Part shown: positions 8,245-15,626 of the stretch, piece by piece
Numbering within the stretch: the stretch's first letter is position 1
How the letters are laid out: each line of letters opens with the position of its first letter
Notes under the pieces: model-generated
Told to the model about the DNA's origin: nothing
The model's input: only the letters and a program-made list of their open reading frames with translations
Database searches by the model: none
Assembly: GCA_900553465.1 (NCBI GenBank)
Contig: USDT01000033.1
Location: forward strand, 1-32,680
DNA length: 32,680 bases
From: an uncultured Prevotella sp.
GTDB lineage: Bacteria; Bacteroidota; Bacteroidia; Bacteroidales; Bacteroidaceae
Direction of reading: 5' to 3'
Program-made: the position numbers and the translations under genes

Positions 8245-8508
8245 ACAAAGATAGTGAAAGGTGAGTACAAAGGCAAGACGGGGAAACGAAGTTTTACCAG
8301 AATTGCTTTTGCCGAGCCACATCCTATCTTGTGCAAAGATAGTGAAAGGCGAGCGCAATGATGAAGTGGAAAAAACGTGTTTTTACACCTTTGACACTGC
8401 CGAGCCGCATCCTATCTTATGCAAAGATAGCGAAAGACGGCTGCAACGACAAAAGAAAAATGACGTTTTTCAACTTTCGGAGTTGCCGAACCGCATTATA
8501 TGGCATGA
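8245..8508. repeat. Three tandem 88-bp repeats
   Basis: Units begin at 8245, 8333 and 8421, exactly 88 bases apart. Each opens with RCAAAGATAGYGAAAG. Units 1 and 2 close with GCCGAGCCRCATCCTATCTT, and unit 3 closes with a decayed version. The junctions form CTATCTT/AAGATAG hairpins (8324-8342 and 8412-8430). The middle of each unit differs in sequence but keeps a rough A-run/T-run dyad. No frame is conserved across units, so this is non-coding. Confidence 0.85.
8246..8277 (-). promoter_or_regulatory. Promoter of argE, inside an 88-bp repeat unit
   Basis: On the minus strand CTTG (8277-8274), a 20-base spacer and TATCTTTG (8253-8246) match the -33/-7 pattern, with one difference in the -33 box. 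The predicted start near 8240 gives a leader of about 68 bases. The -7 box is part of repeat unit 1. The later units keep the TATCTTTG but not a correctly spaced -33 box. Confidence 0.6.
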
Positions 8509-9097
8509 ATACATGGCTTGCAGCTTATGCAGAATACACTCCACGTAATGCATAAAAATACAATATCGGCAGTAAAAAACTTTTATAACAGATTTCTTAA
8601 AAATAGGAACGGGAAGTACCGAATAATTATATAAAAATCCAGTATCAATATGCTCACTACATTATCCGGCCCGGTATGACCTGCGAAGAAGGCTTTATTG
8701 ACTCTCAAAAAAGTACATTTCAGGCCGTGATAAAGTGCATATCAGGCCACGAAACGGCCTGTTTCACACCACGATAAAGCCCATTCCGCAACACCGCAAA
8801 AGGTCCGCCGAACCATAACTCAACACAATACACTATTTATCAGCCATTTACGCGCAGTTTCTGAAACTCATCCATACGTCTCCGAAAACGTCTGCACTCA
8901 TAGCAACACGAATCTCTGCGAGTTGATTCCTTGTGTTTATGCATAAACCTTGGTCCGCAAATGAATATTTATTCAGAAACATCTGCCAGGAACGCATGCC
9001 CGACAACCGCTTCCGACACGCAGACACCAGCAACTTACACACGTAACACAGCGAACACTCCAAAGACCAGACAGCATAGAAATAAGCATGGCGAAAT
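8509..9097. other. Gene-free spacer between argE and the thioredoxin gene
   Basis: This AT-rich stretch holds the 22-bp array (8691-8800) and two 14-bp palindromes, GTTTATGCATAAAC (8935-8948, perfect) and TGAATA-TT-TATTCA (8962-8975), 13 bases apart. They lie about 120-160 bases upstream of the promoter at 9098. No frame here shows a family signature, and short frames on both strands look random. Confidence 0.6.
8691..8800. repeat. Degenerate 22-bp tandem repeat array, locus 1
   Basis: Units of exactly 22 bases start at 8713, 8735, 8757 and 8779, with a weaker one at 8691. Shared features are a G start, CATTTCA or CATATCA at unit positions 4-10, GGCC or a relative in the middle, and TGATAAA or CGAAACG at the end. 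An imperfect TTTCA-N5-TGAAA dyad lies within units. The same unit in the same phase recurs at 24966-25075. No coding frame is involved. Confidence 0.7.
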
Positions 9098-9128
9098 TTT
9101 GCATGTACCGCTTTTATAACTACCTTTG
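9098..9128 (+). promoter_or_regulatory. Promoter of the TlpA-like gene
   Basis: TTTG (9098-9101), a 19-base spacer and TACCTTTG (9121-9128) form a full match to the Bacteroidetes promoter. The transcript would start near 9134, leaving an untranslated leader of about 150 bases before the ATG at 9287. Confidence 0.8.
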
Positions 9129-9286
9129 CACGACTTTATGTTCTGCGCTCCGCATAATGTGCAGTTTCGCAAAACGTGCCACGGCGACATACTATCGGCA
9201 CTGCATATCGGAATTTTTGCACGGAACATCAGAAAGACCTGTCTTTTCAACACTACAAAAACAATAAACATCACATTCTGTGTAAT

Positions 9287-10468
9287 ATGAACAAATCAAC
9301 AAGAAGTGTGCATGCAACACTCACAACAGTTTTATTCTCTACACTCCCACTGTTCTCTTTCGCGCAGACAGAGAAAGCCTGCAACTTTCAGGGACACATC
9401 ATCGGAGTGGAAAGCGACACATTGATTTCGCTGGGATACGATCTCAACACGTCCGAAAGACTCTTCACCGACACCATTGCAATGAAGGATGGCGTGTTCA
9501 AAACACGTATCGAGCAAAACGTTCCTATGACAATCGTATTGAGTCCGCTTATCTCACAGTCGGGAAAATCGGGCAAGGCAGCAATGGCTGCCGTATCTCT
9601 CGCTACCGAGAAAATCATTTTCCTACCCGGCGACAATATGACAGTAAACGGCGAGATAAACAGATTCTCCATAAGCGGAACACAGCTGTATGACCAGCTC
9701 AACGGCATTGCCGCACTGAAAGAGATAGAAAAAGAAAGAAGAGGATTGTTCGACGAGAGCAGCGCACTATACGCAAAAGGCAGAAAACCTACGCAGGAAG
9801 AGCTCGACGCAATACGAAAGAAGTTTGAAGACTGCGCCGGCAAGGAGGCTGGAATTATAATAGACTACATCAAGGCCAATCCCGGAAACATAGCCTCTGG
9901 ATATCTTGCCACACGACTTCCACTGGAGAAAGGCGTCGAGGCTGTAGCACTTTTGAGCGACAACGTGAAACAGGGACATCTCAAAAGTATGATTCTCAGA
10001 ATAGAGAAAGCCTATAACGACAGAAAGGCAAAGGAAATAGCGAAAACAAAAATGCAGAAAGGCATGCCGGCACCCGACTTCAAGCTCAAGAATCTGGAGG
10101 GCAAGGTGATGTCGCCAGCTGACTTCAAAGGCAAATATCTGCTTCTCGATTTCTGGGGAACATGGTGCGGATGGTGCATAAAGGGTATTCCCGACATGAA
10201 GAAATATTATGCCAAATACAGTTCCAAAATAGAATTTGTAGGTGTGGACTGCGGCGACACCGAAGCCAAATGGCGCCAGGGTGTCAAGGAGCACGGGCTG
10301 CCGTGGACAAACCTCTACGCCGATAAAGCCTCCACTATTACCAACGACTATGCCATCAGCGGATTCCCTACCAAAATACTGATAGATCCGGAAGGCAAAC
10401 TCGTGGAGATATTCGTGGGTGAGTCACCCGAACTCTACAACCGGCTGGACAGTCTTTTCGGCAAATGA
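9287..10468 (+). CDS. TlpA-like thiol-disulfide oxidoreductase with N-terminal DUF4369-type domain
   Basis: A 393-residue exported protein. A signal peptide (TTVLFSTLPLFSFAQT) is followed by a beta-rich DUF4369-like region (about 30-130), a helical linker (about 130-260) and a C-terminal AhpC/TlpA thioredoxin domain (about 262-393). The redox motif is WGTWCGWC (C294 and C297), and a cis-proline sits in SGFPTK. It should reduce or exchange disulfides outside the cytoplasm. Its partners are unknown. The frame can be extended upstream to a GTG at 9176, but that extension has no signal character. The ATG at 9287 gives a clear signal peptide. A strong promoter lies about 160 bases upstream. Confidence 0.9.
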   Translation: MNKSTRSVHATLTTVLFSTLPLFSFAQTEKACNFQGHIIGVESDTLISLGYDLNTSERLFTDTIAMKDGVFKTRIEQNVPMTIVLSPLISQSGKSGKAAMAAVSLATEKIIFLPGDNMTVNGEINRFSISGTQLYDQLNGIAALKEIEKERRGLFDESSALYAKGRKPTQEELDAIRKKFEDCAGKEAGIIIDYIKANPGNIASGYLATRLPLEKGVEAVALLSDNVKQGHLKSMILRIEKAYNDRKAKEIAKTKMQKGMPAPDFKLKNLEGKVMSPADFKGKYLLLDFWGTWCGWCIKGIPDMKKYYAKYSSKIEFVGVDCGDTEAKWRQGVKEHGLPWTNLYADKASTITNDYAISGFPTKILIDPEGKLVEIFVGESPELYNRLDSLFGK

Positions 10469-10550
10469 CATGAAATCTGTACATAACACAACATACAGCC
10501 TGCATCCGACACGAAAACTGTACGGGGCAGGCTGAAAACATTTTACGGAC

Positions 10551-11075
10551 ATGATGATAATCACTTCTCTCTATCACGCTCCATGCGCCACGCTGTTGCT
10601 GGGTTCGTATGACGGACGGCTGTGCATGTGCGACTGGCTCGAAGGCCGACACAGCGCCACCACCTACCGCCGCCTGTGTCGCACACTCGGAACACTGTTC
10701 GAGGAAGGTACGTGCGACACGAACAGAGCGGCTGCCGCACAGCTCGACGAGTATTTCGCGGGCAGTCGCCGCCGGTTCGATCTGCCCCTGCTTCTCTGTG
10801 GCACACCTTTCCAAAAGGAGGTATGGACCGCACTGCAGGACGTCGGCTACGGTTCCACCATGAGCTACGCATGTCTGGCCGGAACGATAGGTCGTCGCGC
10901 AGCTGTCAGAGCTGTGGCAAACGCAGTGGGCGCAAATCCGCTCTCTGTCATCATACCCTGCCACCGAATCACCGGCAGCGACAACAGTCTGACGGGATAT
11001 GGCGGCGGACTCGACGTAAAACGCTTCCTGCTCGGACTCGAACACAGTACTCCGGCAGAGCTTTTCCGACCATGA
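10551..11075 (+). CDS. ogt: Methylated-DNA--protein-cysteine methyltransferase
   Basis: A 174-residue suicide DNA-repair protein that takes alkyl groups from O6-alkylguanine onto its active cysteine. The signature IPCHRI is present with C137 as acceptor. The DNA-binding helix region appears as [12 protein letters not shown] followed by [11 protein letters not shown] and [15 protein letters not shown]. The C-terminal [13 protein letters not shown] is typical. An N-terminal region with little conservation covers about residues 1-75. It starts 82 bases after the thioredoxin gene. That gap holds an 8-bp inverted repeat (10496-10503 with 10527-10534, CAGCCTGC/GCAGGCTG) without a T tract, and no clear promoter, so co-transcription is possible. 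Confidence 0.93.
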   Translation: MMIITSLYHAPCATLLLGSYDGRLCMCDWLEGRHSATTYRRLCRTLGTLFEEGTCDTNRAAAAQLDEYFAGSRRRFDLPLLLCGTPFQKEVWTALQDVGYGSTMSYACLAGTIGRRAAVRAVANAVGANPLSVIIPCHRITGSDNSLTGYGGGLDVKRFLLGLEHSTPAELFRP

Positions 11076-11207
11076 CAACGGGCCATGCATGCCCTTTCGC
11101 CATACCGCTACAACAGGTCGCACCGCTTCATGACAGATGACGGTTTTCCGGGGCACATGAAGTGTGTGCGGTAGAAGCCTCAAAGTAGGTTATTTTAAGA
11201 ATAAAAA

Positions 11208-11239
11208 TTTCGCCCGACAAGTTTTTTTTCGTAAATTTG
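11208..11239 (+). promoter_or_regulatory. Probable gyrB promoter
   Basis: TAAATTTG (11232-11239) fits the -7 consensus. TTTC at 11208-11211, 20 bases upstream, is a one-mismatch -33 box. Transcription would start near 11245, about 20 bases before the gyrB ATG. A palindrome-like ATGCATGT/TTTTCATGCAAAG sequence surrounds the start region. Confidence 0.55.
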
Positions 11240-11265
11240 CATGTTATTATTTTTCATGCAAAGAA

Positions 11266-13239
11266 ATGACTGATACACAAAACAACGCAAGCAATTATTC
11301 AGCCAGTAACATCCAGGTCCTCGAAGGACTTGAGGCCGTGCGCAAACGCCCGGCGATGTATATCGGCGACATAAGCGAGAAAGGTTTGCACCATCTGGTG
11401 AATGAGACCGTGGACAACTCCATCGACGAAGCCATGGCCGGCTACTGCACCGACATAGAAGTGACCATCAATGAAGACGAATCCATAACCGTCCAGGACA
11501 ACGGACGAGGCATCCCGGTGGACGAACACAAGAAACTCCACAAGTCGGCACTTGAAGTCGTGATGACAGTGCTGCACGCCGGAGGTAAGTTTGACAAGGG
11601 TTCATACAAAGTCAGCGGCGGTCTGCACGGTGTGGGTGTGAGCTGTGTGAATGCTCTTTCTACTCACATGAAGTCGCAGGTGTTCCGCGACGGCAAGATA
11701 TACCAGCAGGAATACGAAAAGGGAAAACCACTCTATCCTGTTAAAGTTGTGGGCGAAACAAACCTGCGCGGTACACGCCAGCAGTTCTGGCCGGACCCCA
11801 CCATATTCACAACAACACACTATCAGTGGGACATCGTGGCACGACGCATGCGCGAGCTGGCCTACTTGAACGCCGGAATACGCATAACACTGCGTGACCT
11901 CCGCCCTGACGAAGATGGAAAGACACGCGAGGAAGTATTCCACGCCAAAGACGGACTGAAGGAATTCGTGCGTTACGTTGACCGTCACCGCACTCCGCTG
12001 TTCGATGATGTCATCTATCTCAAGACCGAAAAACAGGGCGTACCTATTGAGGTGGCTGTGATGTACAACACCGATTACAGCGAGAACATCCATTCTTACG
12101 TAAACAATATCAACACAATAGAAGGTGGTACACATCTTACAGGATTCCGCGCGGCACTCACACGTACGCTGAAAAACTACGCCGACGCCGACCCGACAAT
12201 ATCCAAGAACATAGAGAAAGCCAAGATAGAAATAGCCGGTGAGGACTTCCGTGAAGGTCTCACTGCCGTCATCTCCATCAAAGTGGCCGAACCGCAGTTC
12301 GAGGGACAGACCAAGACAAAACTCGGAAACAGCGAGGTGGCAGGTGCTGTACAGCAGGCCGTAGGCGAAGCTCTGACCGACTATCTAGAGGAACATCCGA
12401 AGGAGGCAAAGCTCATCTGCGACAAGGTAATACTGGCAGCAACCGCACGTATAGCCGCACGAAAGGCACGTGAGAGCATACAGCGCAAGAACCCAATGAC
12501 CGGAGGAGGTCTGCCGGGCAAGCTGGCCGACTGCTCGAACAAGGATCCTAAGGAATGTGAGATATTCCTCGTCGAGGGAGACTCGGCCGGTGGATCTGCA
12601 AAACAGGGCCGCGACCGCTACACACAGGCCATTCTACCACTGCGCGGAAAGATTCTGAACGTAGAGAAAGTGATGTGGCACAAGGTGTTCGAAAGCGAAT
12701 CGGTAATGAACATCATACAGAGTATCGGCGTGCGCTTCGGCGTTGACGGCGAAGACGACAAGGAAGCAAACATCGACAAACTGCGCTACGACAAGATCAT
12801 AATCATGACCGATGCCGACGTCGATGGTTCTCACATCGACACGCTTATCATGACTTTGTTCTACCGCTTCATGCCGAAAATCATACAGGAAGGCCATCTC
12901 TACATCGCCACTCCGCCGCTCTATCTCTGCTCATACAAGAATCAGGTGAAAGAGTACTGCTACACGGAACAGCAGCGCCAGGCATTCATAGACCGCTACG
13001 CAGACGGAAGAGAAGACAACAAGAGCCTGCACACGCAGCGCTACAAAGGTCTTGGTGAGATGAACCCCGAGCAGCTGTGGGAAACAACAATGGACCCGAA
13101 ACGCCGTCTGCTCAAACAGGTGACAATAGAGAATGCGGCCGAAGCCGACGAGATATTCTCAATGCTCATGGGCGATGATGTTGAACCTCGCCGCCAGTTC
13201 ATCGAGAAGAACGCTACTTACGCCAACATCGACGCATGA
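11266..13239 (+). CDS. gyrB: DNA gyrase subunit B
   Basis: ATPase subunit of DNA gyrase, 657 residues, which drives negative supercoiling with GyrA. GHKL ATPase motifs are seen: EGLEAVRKRPAMYIGD, ETVDNSIDEA, DNGRGIPVD and GGLHGVGVSCVNALS. The transducer domain follows. The TOPRIM domain shows FLVEGDSAGGSAKQGRDR and the metal-binding DADVDGSHI. The tail has RYKGLGEMNPEQLWETTMDP. There is no E. coli-type insertion, so the length fits Bacteroidetes GyrB. The ATG at 11266 gives the typical start just before ASNYSASNIQVLEG; the longer frame runs through the promoter. It ends before a terminator, so it is probably monocistronic. Confidence 0.98.
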   Translation: MTDTQNNASNYSASNIQVLEGLEAVRKRPAMYIGDISEKGLHHLVNETVDNSIDEAMAGYCTDIEVTINEDESITVQDNGRGIPVDEHKKLHKSALEVVMTVLHAGGKFDKGSYKVSGGLHGVGVSCVNALSTHMKSQVFRDGKIYQQEYEKGKPLYPVKVVGETNLRGTRQQFWPDPTIFTTTHYQWDIVARRMRELAYLNAGIRITLRDLRPDEDGKTREEVFHAKDGLKEFVRYVDRHRTPLFDDVIYLKTEKQGVPIEVAVMYNTDYSENIHSYVNNINTIEGGTHLTGFRAALTRTLKNYADADPTISKNIEKAKIEIAGEDFREGLTAVISIKVAEPQFEGQTKTKLGNSEVAGAVQQAVGEALTDYLEEHPKEAKLICDKVILAATARIAARKARESIQRKNPMTGGGLPGKLADCSNKDPKECEIFLVEGDSAGGSAKQGRDRYTQAILPLRGKILNVEKVMWHKVFESESVMNIIQSIGVRFGVDGEDDKEANIDKLRYDKIIIMTDADVDGSHIDTLIMTLFYRFMPKIIQEGHLYIATPPLYLCSYKNQVKEYCYTEQQRQAFIDRYADGREDNKSLHTQRYKGLGEMNPEQLWETTMDPKRRLLKQVTIENAAEADEIFSMLMGDDVEPRRQFIEKNATYANIDA

Positions 13240-13263
13240 AAAAAACGCTGAAACATATAACGG

Positions 13264-13299
13264 AAAGGTCGTGCCGCACGGAAGCGGTACGGCCTTTTT
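13264..13299 (+). terminator. Intrinsic terminator of gyrB
   Basis: A 14-pair stem (13264-13277 with 13284-13297, AAAGGTCGTGCCGC pairing GCGGTACGGCCTTT with two G-U pairs) has a 6-base loop and ends in TTTTT. It begins 25 bases after the gyrB stop codon. Confidence 0.87.
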
Positions 13300-13370
13300 A
13301 GCATATGAGAACAGCTCCTCAACACTTCATTCAGACCAGACAGACACATTCATCCTAAACATATACAACT

Positions 13371-14498
13371 ATGAAAACAAGATCTCTGTTTTTCGCCGCA
13401 TTACTCACAGCAATGGCCATAATGCCTGCTTCTGACGCTACGGCACAGTCAACCAACAACAATCACCGGCAGGACAGACCCCGTCAGCAACGTCGCGAAA
13501 GACCGGCACCGCGCTTCGACTCAGGCCTTGCCGTTGTTCCGGGAACGACATTCGATATCAAAGGCCGTGACTTCCACCAGGGTGACAAGATTGTCTTTGC
13601 CTATGCCGACAAGTCGTGGCAACCTTTTGTACTCGAAACTACAATGAAAGGCGACACTGCAGTGAGCGTAGTCATACCACAATCGATGAAATCGGGGAAT
13701 TTCATACTTACACGAATGAGAGGCCGCTCGTTCCGCCAACTCGGACGAACACGCATCAACATCGTAAAGACAATGCCTGCAAGCGCACAGGTAATTGCCC
13801 ACAGAGGATTTTGGGCGACACAGGGATCGACACAGAATTCGCGCGCATCACTACGCAAGGCACTCGAACTGAACATCTACGGTTCGGAAACTGACGTATG
13901 GCTCACGCCCGACGGACACCTCATGGCAAATCATGACAGAGAGTTCAAAGGCCATGTCATAATGAACACTCCGGCTGATTCGTGCCGTATGCTGACACTC
14001 GCCAATGGCGAAAAAATGCCTGAACTCACCGAGTTTCTCGACATTCTGAAAGACAGTGACAGCCCTACAAAACTCATAATAGAAATAAAAGATCATGGTG
14101 ACGTCGTACGCAATAAAGCCGCAGCCACAGCAACCGTGAAAGCTGTAAGGAAGGCCGGAGTGCAAGAAAAGGTGGAATACATCTCGTTCAGTGACGATGC
14201 CTGCCGACAGATAGCAACCGAAGACCCGCAGGCAAAGGTGTCCGCACTGACAGGAGGTATATCTCCCGCCGAACGCAAGAAGATAGGATGTACAGGCATA
14301 GACTATCACATTAATGAACTCCGCAAGCATCCTGAATGGGTGGAGGAGGCCCACAAACTGGGCATGACCGTCAACGTCTGGACAGTAAACAAAGCCGATG
14401 AAATGGCCGAAATGACTAATCTTGGTGCCGGATTCCTGACGACAGACAGACCTCTCGATGCCATAAGAATAAAAGAATACTACGACAAACGGCATTGA
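13371..14498 (+). CDS. Secreted glycerophosphodiester phosphodiesterase with N-terminal beta domain
   Basis: A 375-residue exported enzyme that should hydrolyse glycerophosphodiesters to glycerol-3-phosphate and an alcohol. A signal peptide (residues 1-26, ending ATAQ) is followed by a Gln/Arg/Asn-rich linker, a beta-rich domain of about 95 residues (RFDSGLAVVPGTTFDIKG to RTRINIV) that looks like an IPT/Ig-type module, and a GDPD TIM barrel (about 139-375). Catalytic motifs are HRG (144-146), SETDVWLTPDG with the metal-binding acids, and NHD (H188, D189). Further barrel motifs are LIIEIKDHG and VNVWTVNK. It stands alone between the gyrB terminator and the glycosidase block. The lipid-derived substrate is not known. 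Confidence 0.9.
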   Translation: MKTRSLFFAALLTAMAIMPASDATAQSTNNNHRQDRPRQQRRERPAPRFDSGLAVVPGTTFDIKGRDFHQGDKIVFAYADKSWQPFVLETTMKGDTAVSVVIPQSMKSGNFILTRMRGRSFRQLGRTRINIVKTMPASAQVIAHRGFWATQGSTQNSRASLRKALELNIYGSETDVWLTPDGHLMANHDREFKGHVIMNTPADSCRMLTLANGEKMPELTEFLDILKDSDSPTKLIIEIKDHGDVVRNKAAATATVKAVRKAGVQEKVEYISFSDDACRQIATEDPQAKVSALTGGISPAERKKIGCTGIDYHINELRKHPEWVEEAHKLGMTVNVWTVNKADEMAEMTNLGAGFLTTDRPLDAIRIKEYYDKRH

Positions 14499-14510
14499 AA
14501 ACACAGCATA

Positions 14511-14542
14511 TGGCGCACACCAGTACTGTACGGTGTACGCCA
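14511..14542 (+). terminator. Possible terminator after the phosphodiesterase gene
   Basis: An 11-base stem with one mismatch (14511-14521 with 14532-14542, TGGCG-ACACC pairing GGTGT-CGCCA) encloses a loop that itself contains GTAC-T-GTAC. It starts 13 bases after the stop codon. The following bases are AT-rich but lack a clean T tract, so termination is uncertain. Confidence 0.4.
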
Positions 14543-14592
14543 TCACACATTAAATTATAGCCATCCGACCACCGATATTTACAAAAAAACAT

Positions 14593-14600
14593 TATCTTTG
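14593..14600 (+). promoter_or_regulatory. -7 element upstream of the truncated rhamnosidase-like gene
   Basis: TATCTTTG followed by CAC is a perfect -7 match and repeats the TATCTTTGCAC seen at 22479 in this window. No convincing -33 TTTG lies 19-21 bases upstream. The transcript would start near 14606, about 28 bases before the ATG. Confidence 0.5.
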
Positions 14601-14633
14601 CACATAAATCAGCGTTACTATTAACTCACATGT

Positions 14634-15410
14634 ATGCCTTACATTAAGAAATTTGCAGCTATAATCGTAACGCTGCTGTGGTGTCTGGACAGCACGGCAC
14701 AGCAATTCGGACTGTCGTGGATAACACATCCACAGCCGGACAGTTGCTCGGTGGTTTGGTTCAGACAGTCGTTCACAGCGGAAGAACGGCCTCAGCAGGC
14801 TTACATAACCGCAGCCACAACAGGATATATAGAACTTTACATCAATCAACGCAACGTCACCGGCGACGTGCTCACACCTCTACGCGAAAACATGTCGGAC
14901 AATCCGATAGCCGTAACTTATGATGTGACACGTTTCATGAGACAAGGATCGAATACCGTGGCCGTGTGTTACGCTCCATCTTTCCCGCACCACGTGCCGG
15001 CACAAATAGCAGTTTCGCTCTACGGACGCGATGCAGATGGCATGCCATTCGCATACAATACAGATGAAGGATGGCTTTGCCGCACAGACGCGACATCGCT
15101 CACAACAGACGGACATGAAGTAACTGATGCCACAGAAAGCCCCATTTCATCGTACACCGATGAGCTTAACGTGGCATGCTGGACACCTTCCGAAATGGCA
15201 GAAACCACACACATGCAGCCTGCCGAACAACGTATGATACGCTATGAAGCAGCAAAGATAGGAGGAATAAGGCAACAACGGTTCTTCGACATCGAGGGTG
15301 ACAGCGTGGTGTACGACTTCGGCACTGCTTTCAAAGGACTTATAAGAGTAACTCTGCGTGACACCAGACGTGGCGAACACATAAACATCGGCGGAATGAA
15401 GAATGCCTGA
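14634..15410 (+). CDS. Truncated alpha-L-rhamnosidase-type protein (N-terminal modules only)
   Basis: A 258-residue exported protein. The signal peptide (residues 1-22, ending STAQ) leads into a galactose-binding-like module of the kind that opens GH78 rhamnosidases: GLSWITHPQP, VVWFRQSFTA, GYIELYINQRNV and YDVTRFMRQGSNTVAVCY. A second segment with VVYDFGTAFKGLIRVTLRD matches the YDFGQN-type strand just before the usual (alpha/alpha)6 catalytic barrel. The protein stops there with TGA and TAA in tandem (15408-15413), so no catalytic domain is present. It could be a decayed gene or a stand-alone binding module. It lies 217 bases before the GH76 gene. Confidence 0.7.
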   Translation: MPYIKKFAAIIVTLLWCLDSTAQQFGLSWITHPQPDSCSVVWFRQSFTAEERPQQAYITAATTGYIELYINQRNVTGDVLTPLRENMSDNPIAVTYDVTRFMRQGSNTVAVCYAPSFPHHVPAQIAVSLYGRDADGMPFAYNTDEGWLCRTDATSLTTDGHEVTDATESPISSYTDELNVACWTPSEMAETTHMQPAEQRMIRYEAAKIGGIRQQRFFDIEGDSVVYDFGTAFKGLIRVTLRDTRRGEHINIGGMKNA

Positions 15411-15555
15411 TAAAAAGCATTCCGACATAAAACCGAAGCTACCGTTCACGTACACGGAAACTACAATTCAGCGCAACAGGGATGTCGCTTCTGAAAACAC
15501 ATTAAAAAGCGGATACACGACAGGAGGCAGCATTATATCCGGACGATGAAACCGG

Positions 15556-15586
15556 TTGTTTTTGCCGATGGAACCGATTATCTTCA
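15556..15586 (+). promoter_or_regulatory. Weak candidate promoter of the GH76 gene
   Basis: TTG (15556-15558), a 20-base spacer and TATCTTCA (15579-15586) fit the Bacteroidetes spacing, with one base of the -7 box (TTCA for TTTG) off consensus. The leader would be about 35 bases. The 216-base gap upstream of GH76 holds nothing else I can identify. Confidence 0.35.
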
Positions 15587-15626
15587 CTAACGCAAGGAAA
15601 TTACTTAACAATACATAAAACCGCAA

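Noticed and set aside
8245..8508. Insertion sequence or mobile element ends
   Set aside because: There is no transposase frame and no target-site duplication. The structure is a simple tandem repeat.
8691..8800. CRISPR array
   Set aside because: The 22-base units are adjacent and all degenerate. There are no invariant repeats separated by unique spacers, and no cas genes are present.
10496..10534. Terminator between the thioredoxin and alkyltransferase genes
   Set aside because: The 8-base inverted repeat has a 23-base loop and no T tract, so it is not convincing as an intrinsic terminator.
11164..11265. N-terminal extension of GyrB by 34 residues
   Set aside because: The extension runs through the likely promoter, and GyrB proteins begin close to the chosen ATG at 11266.
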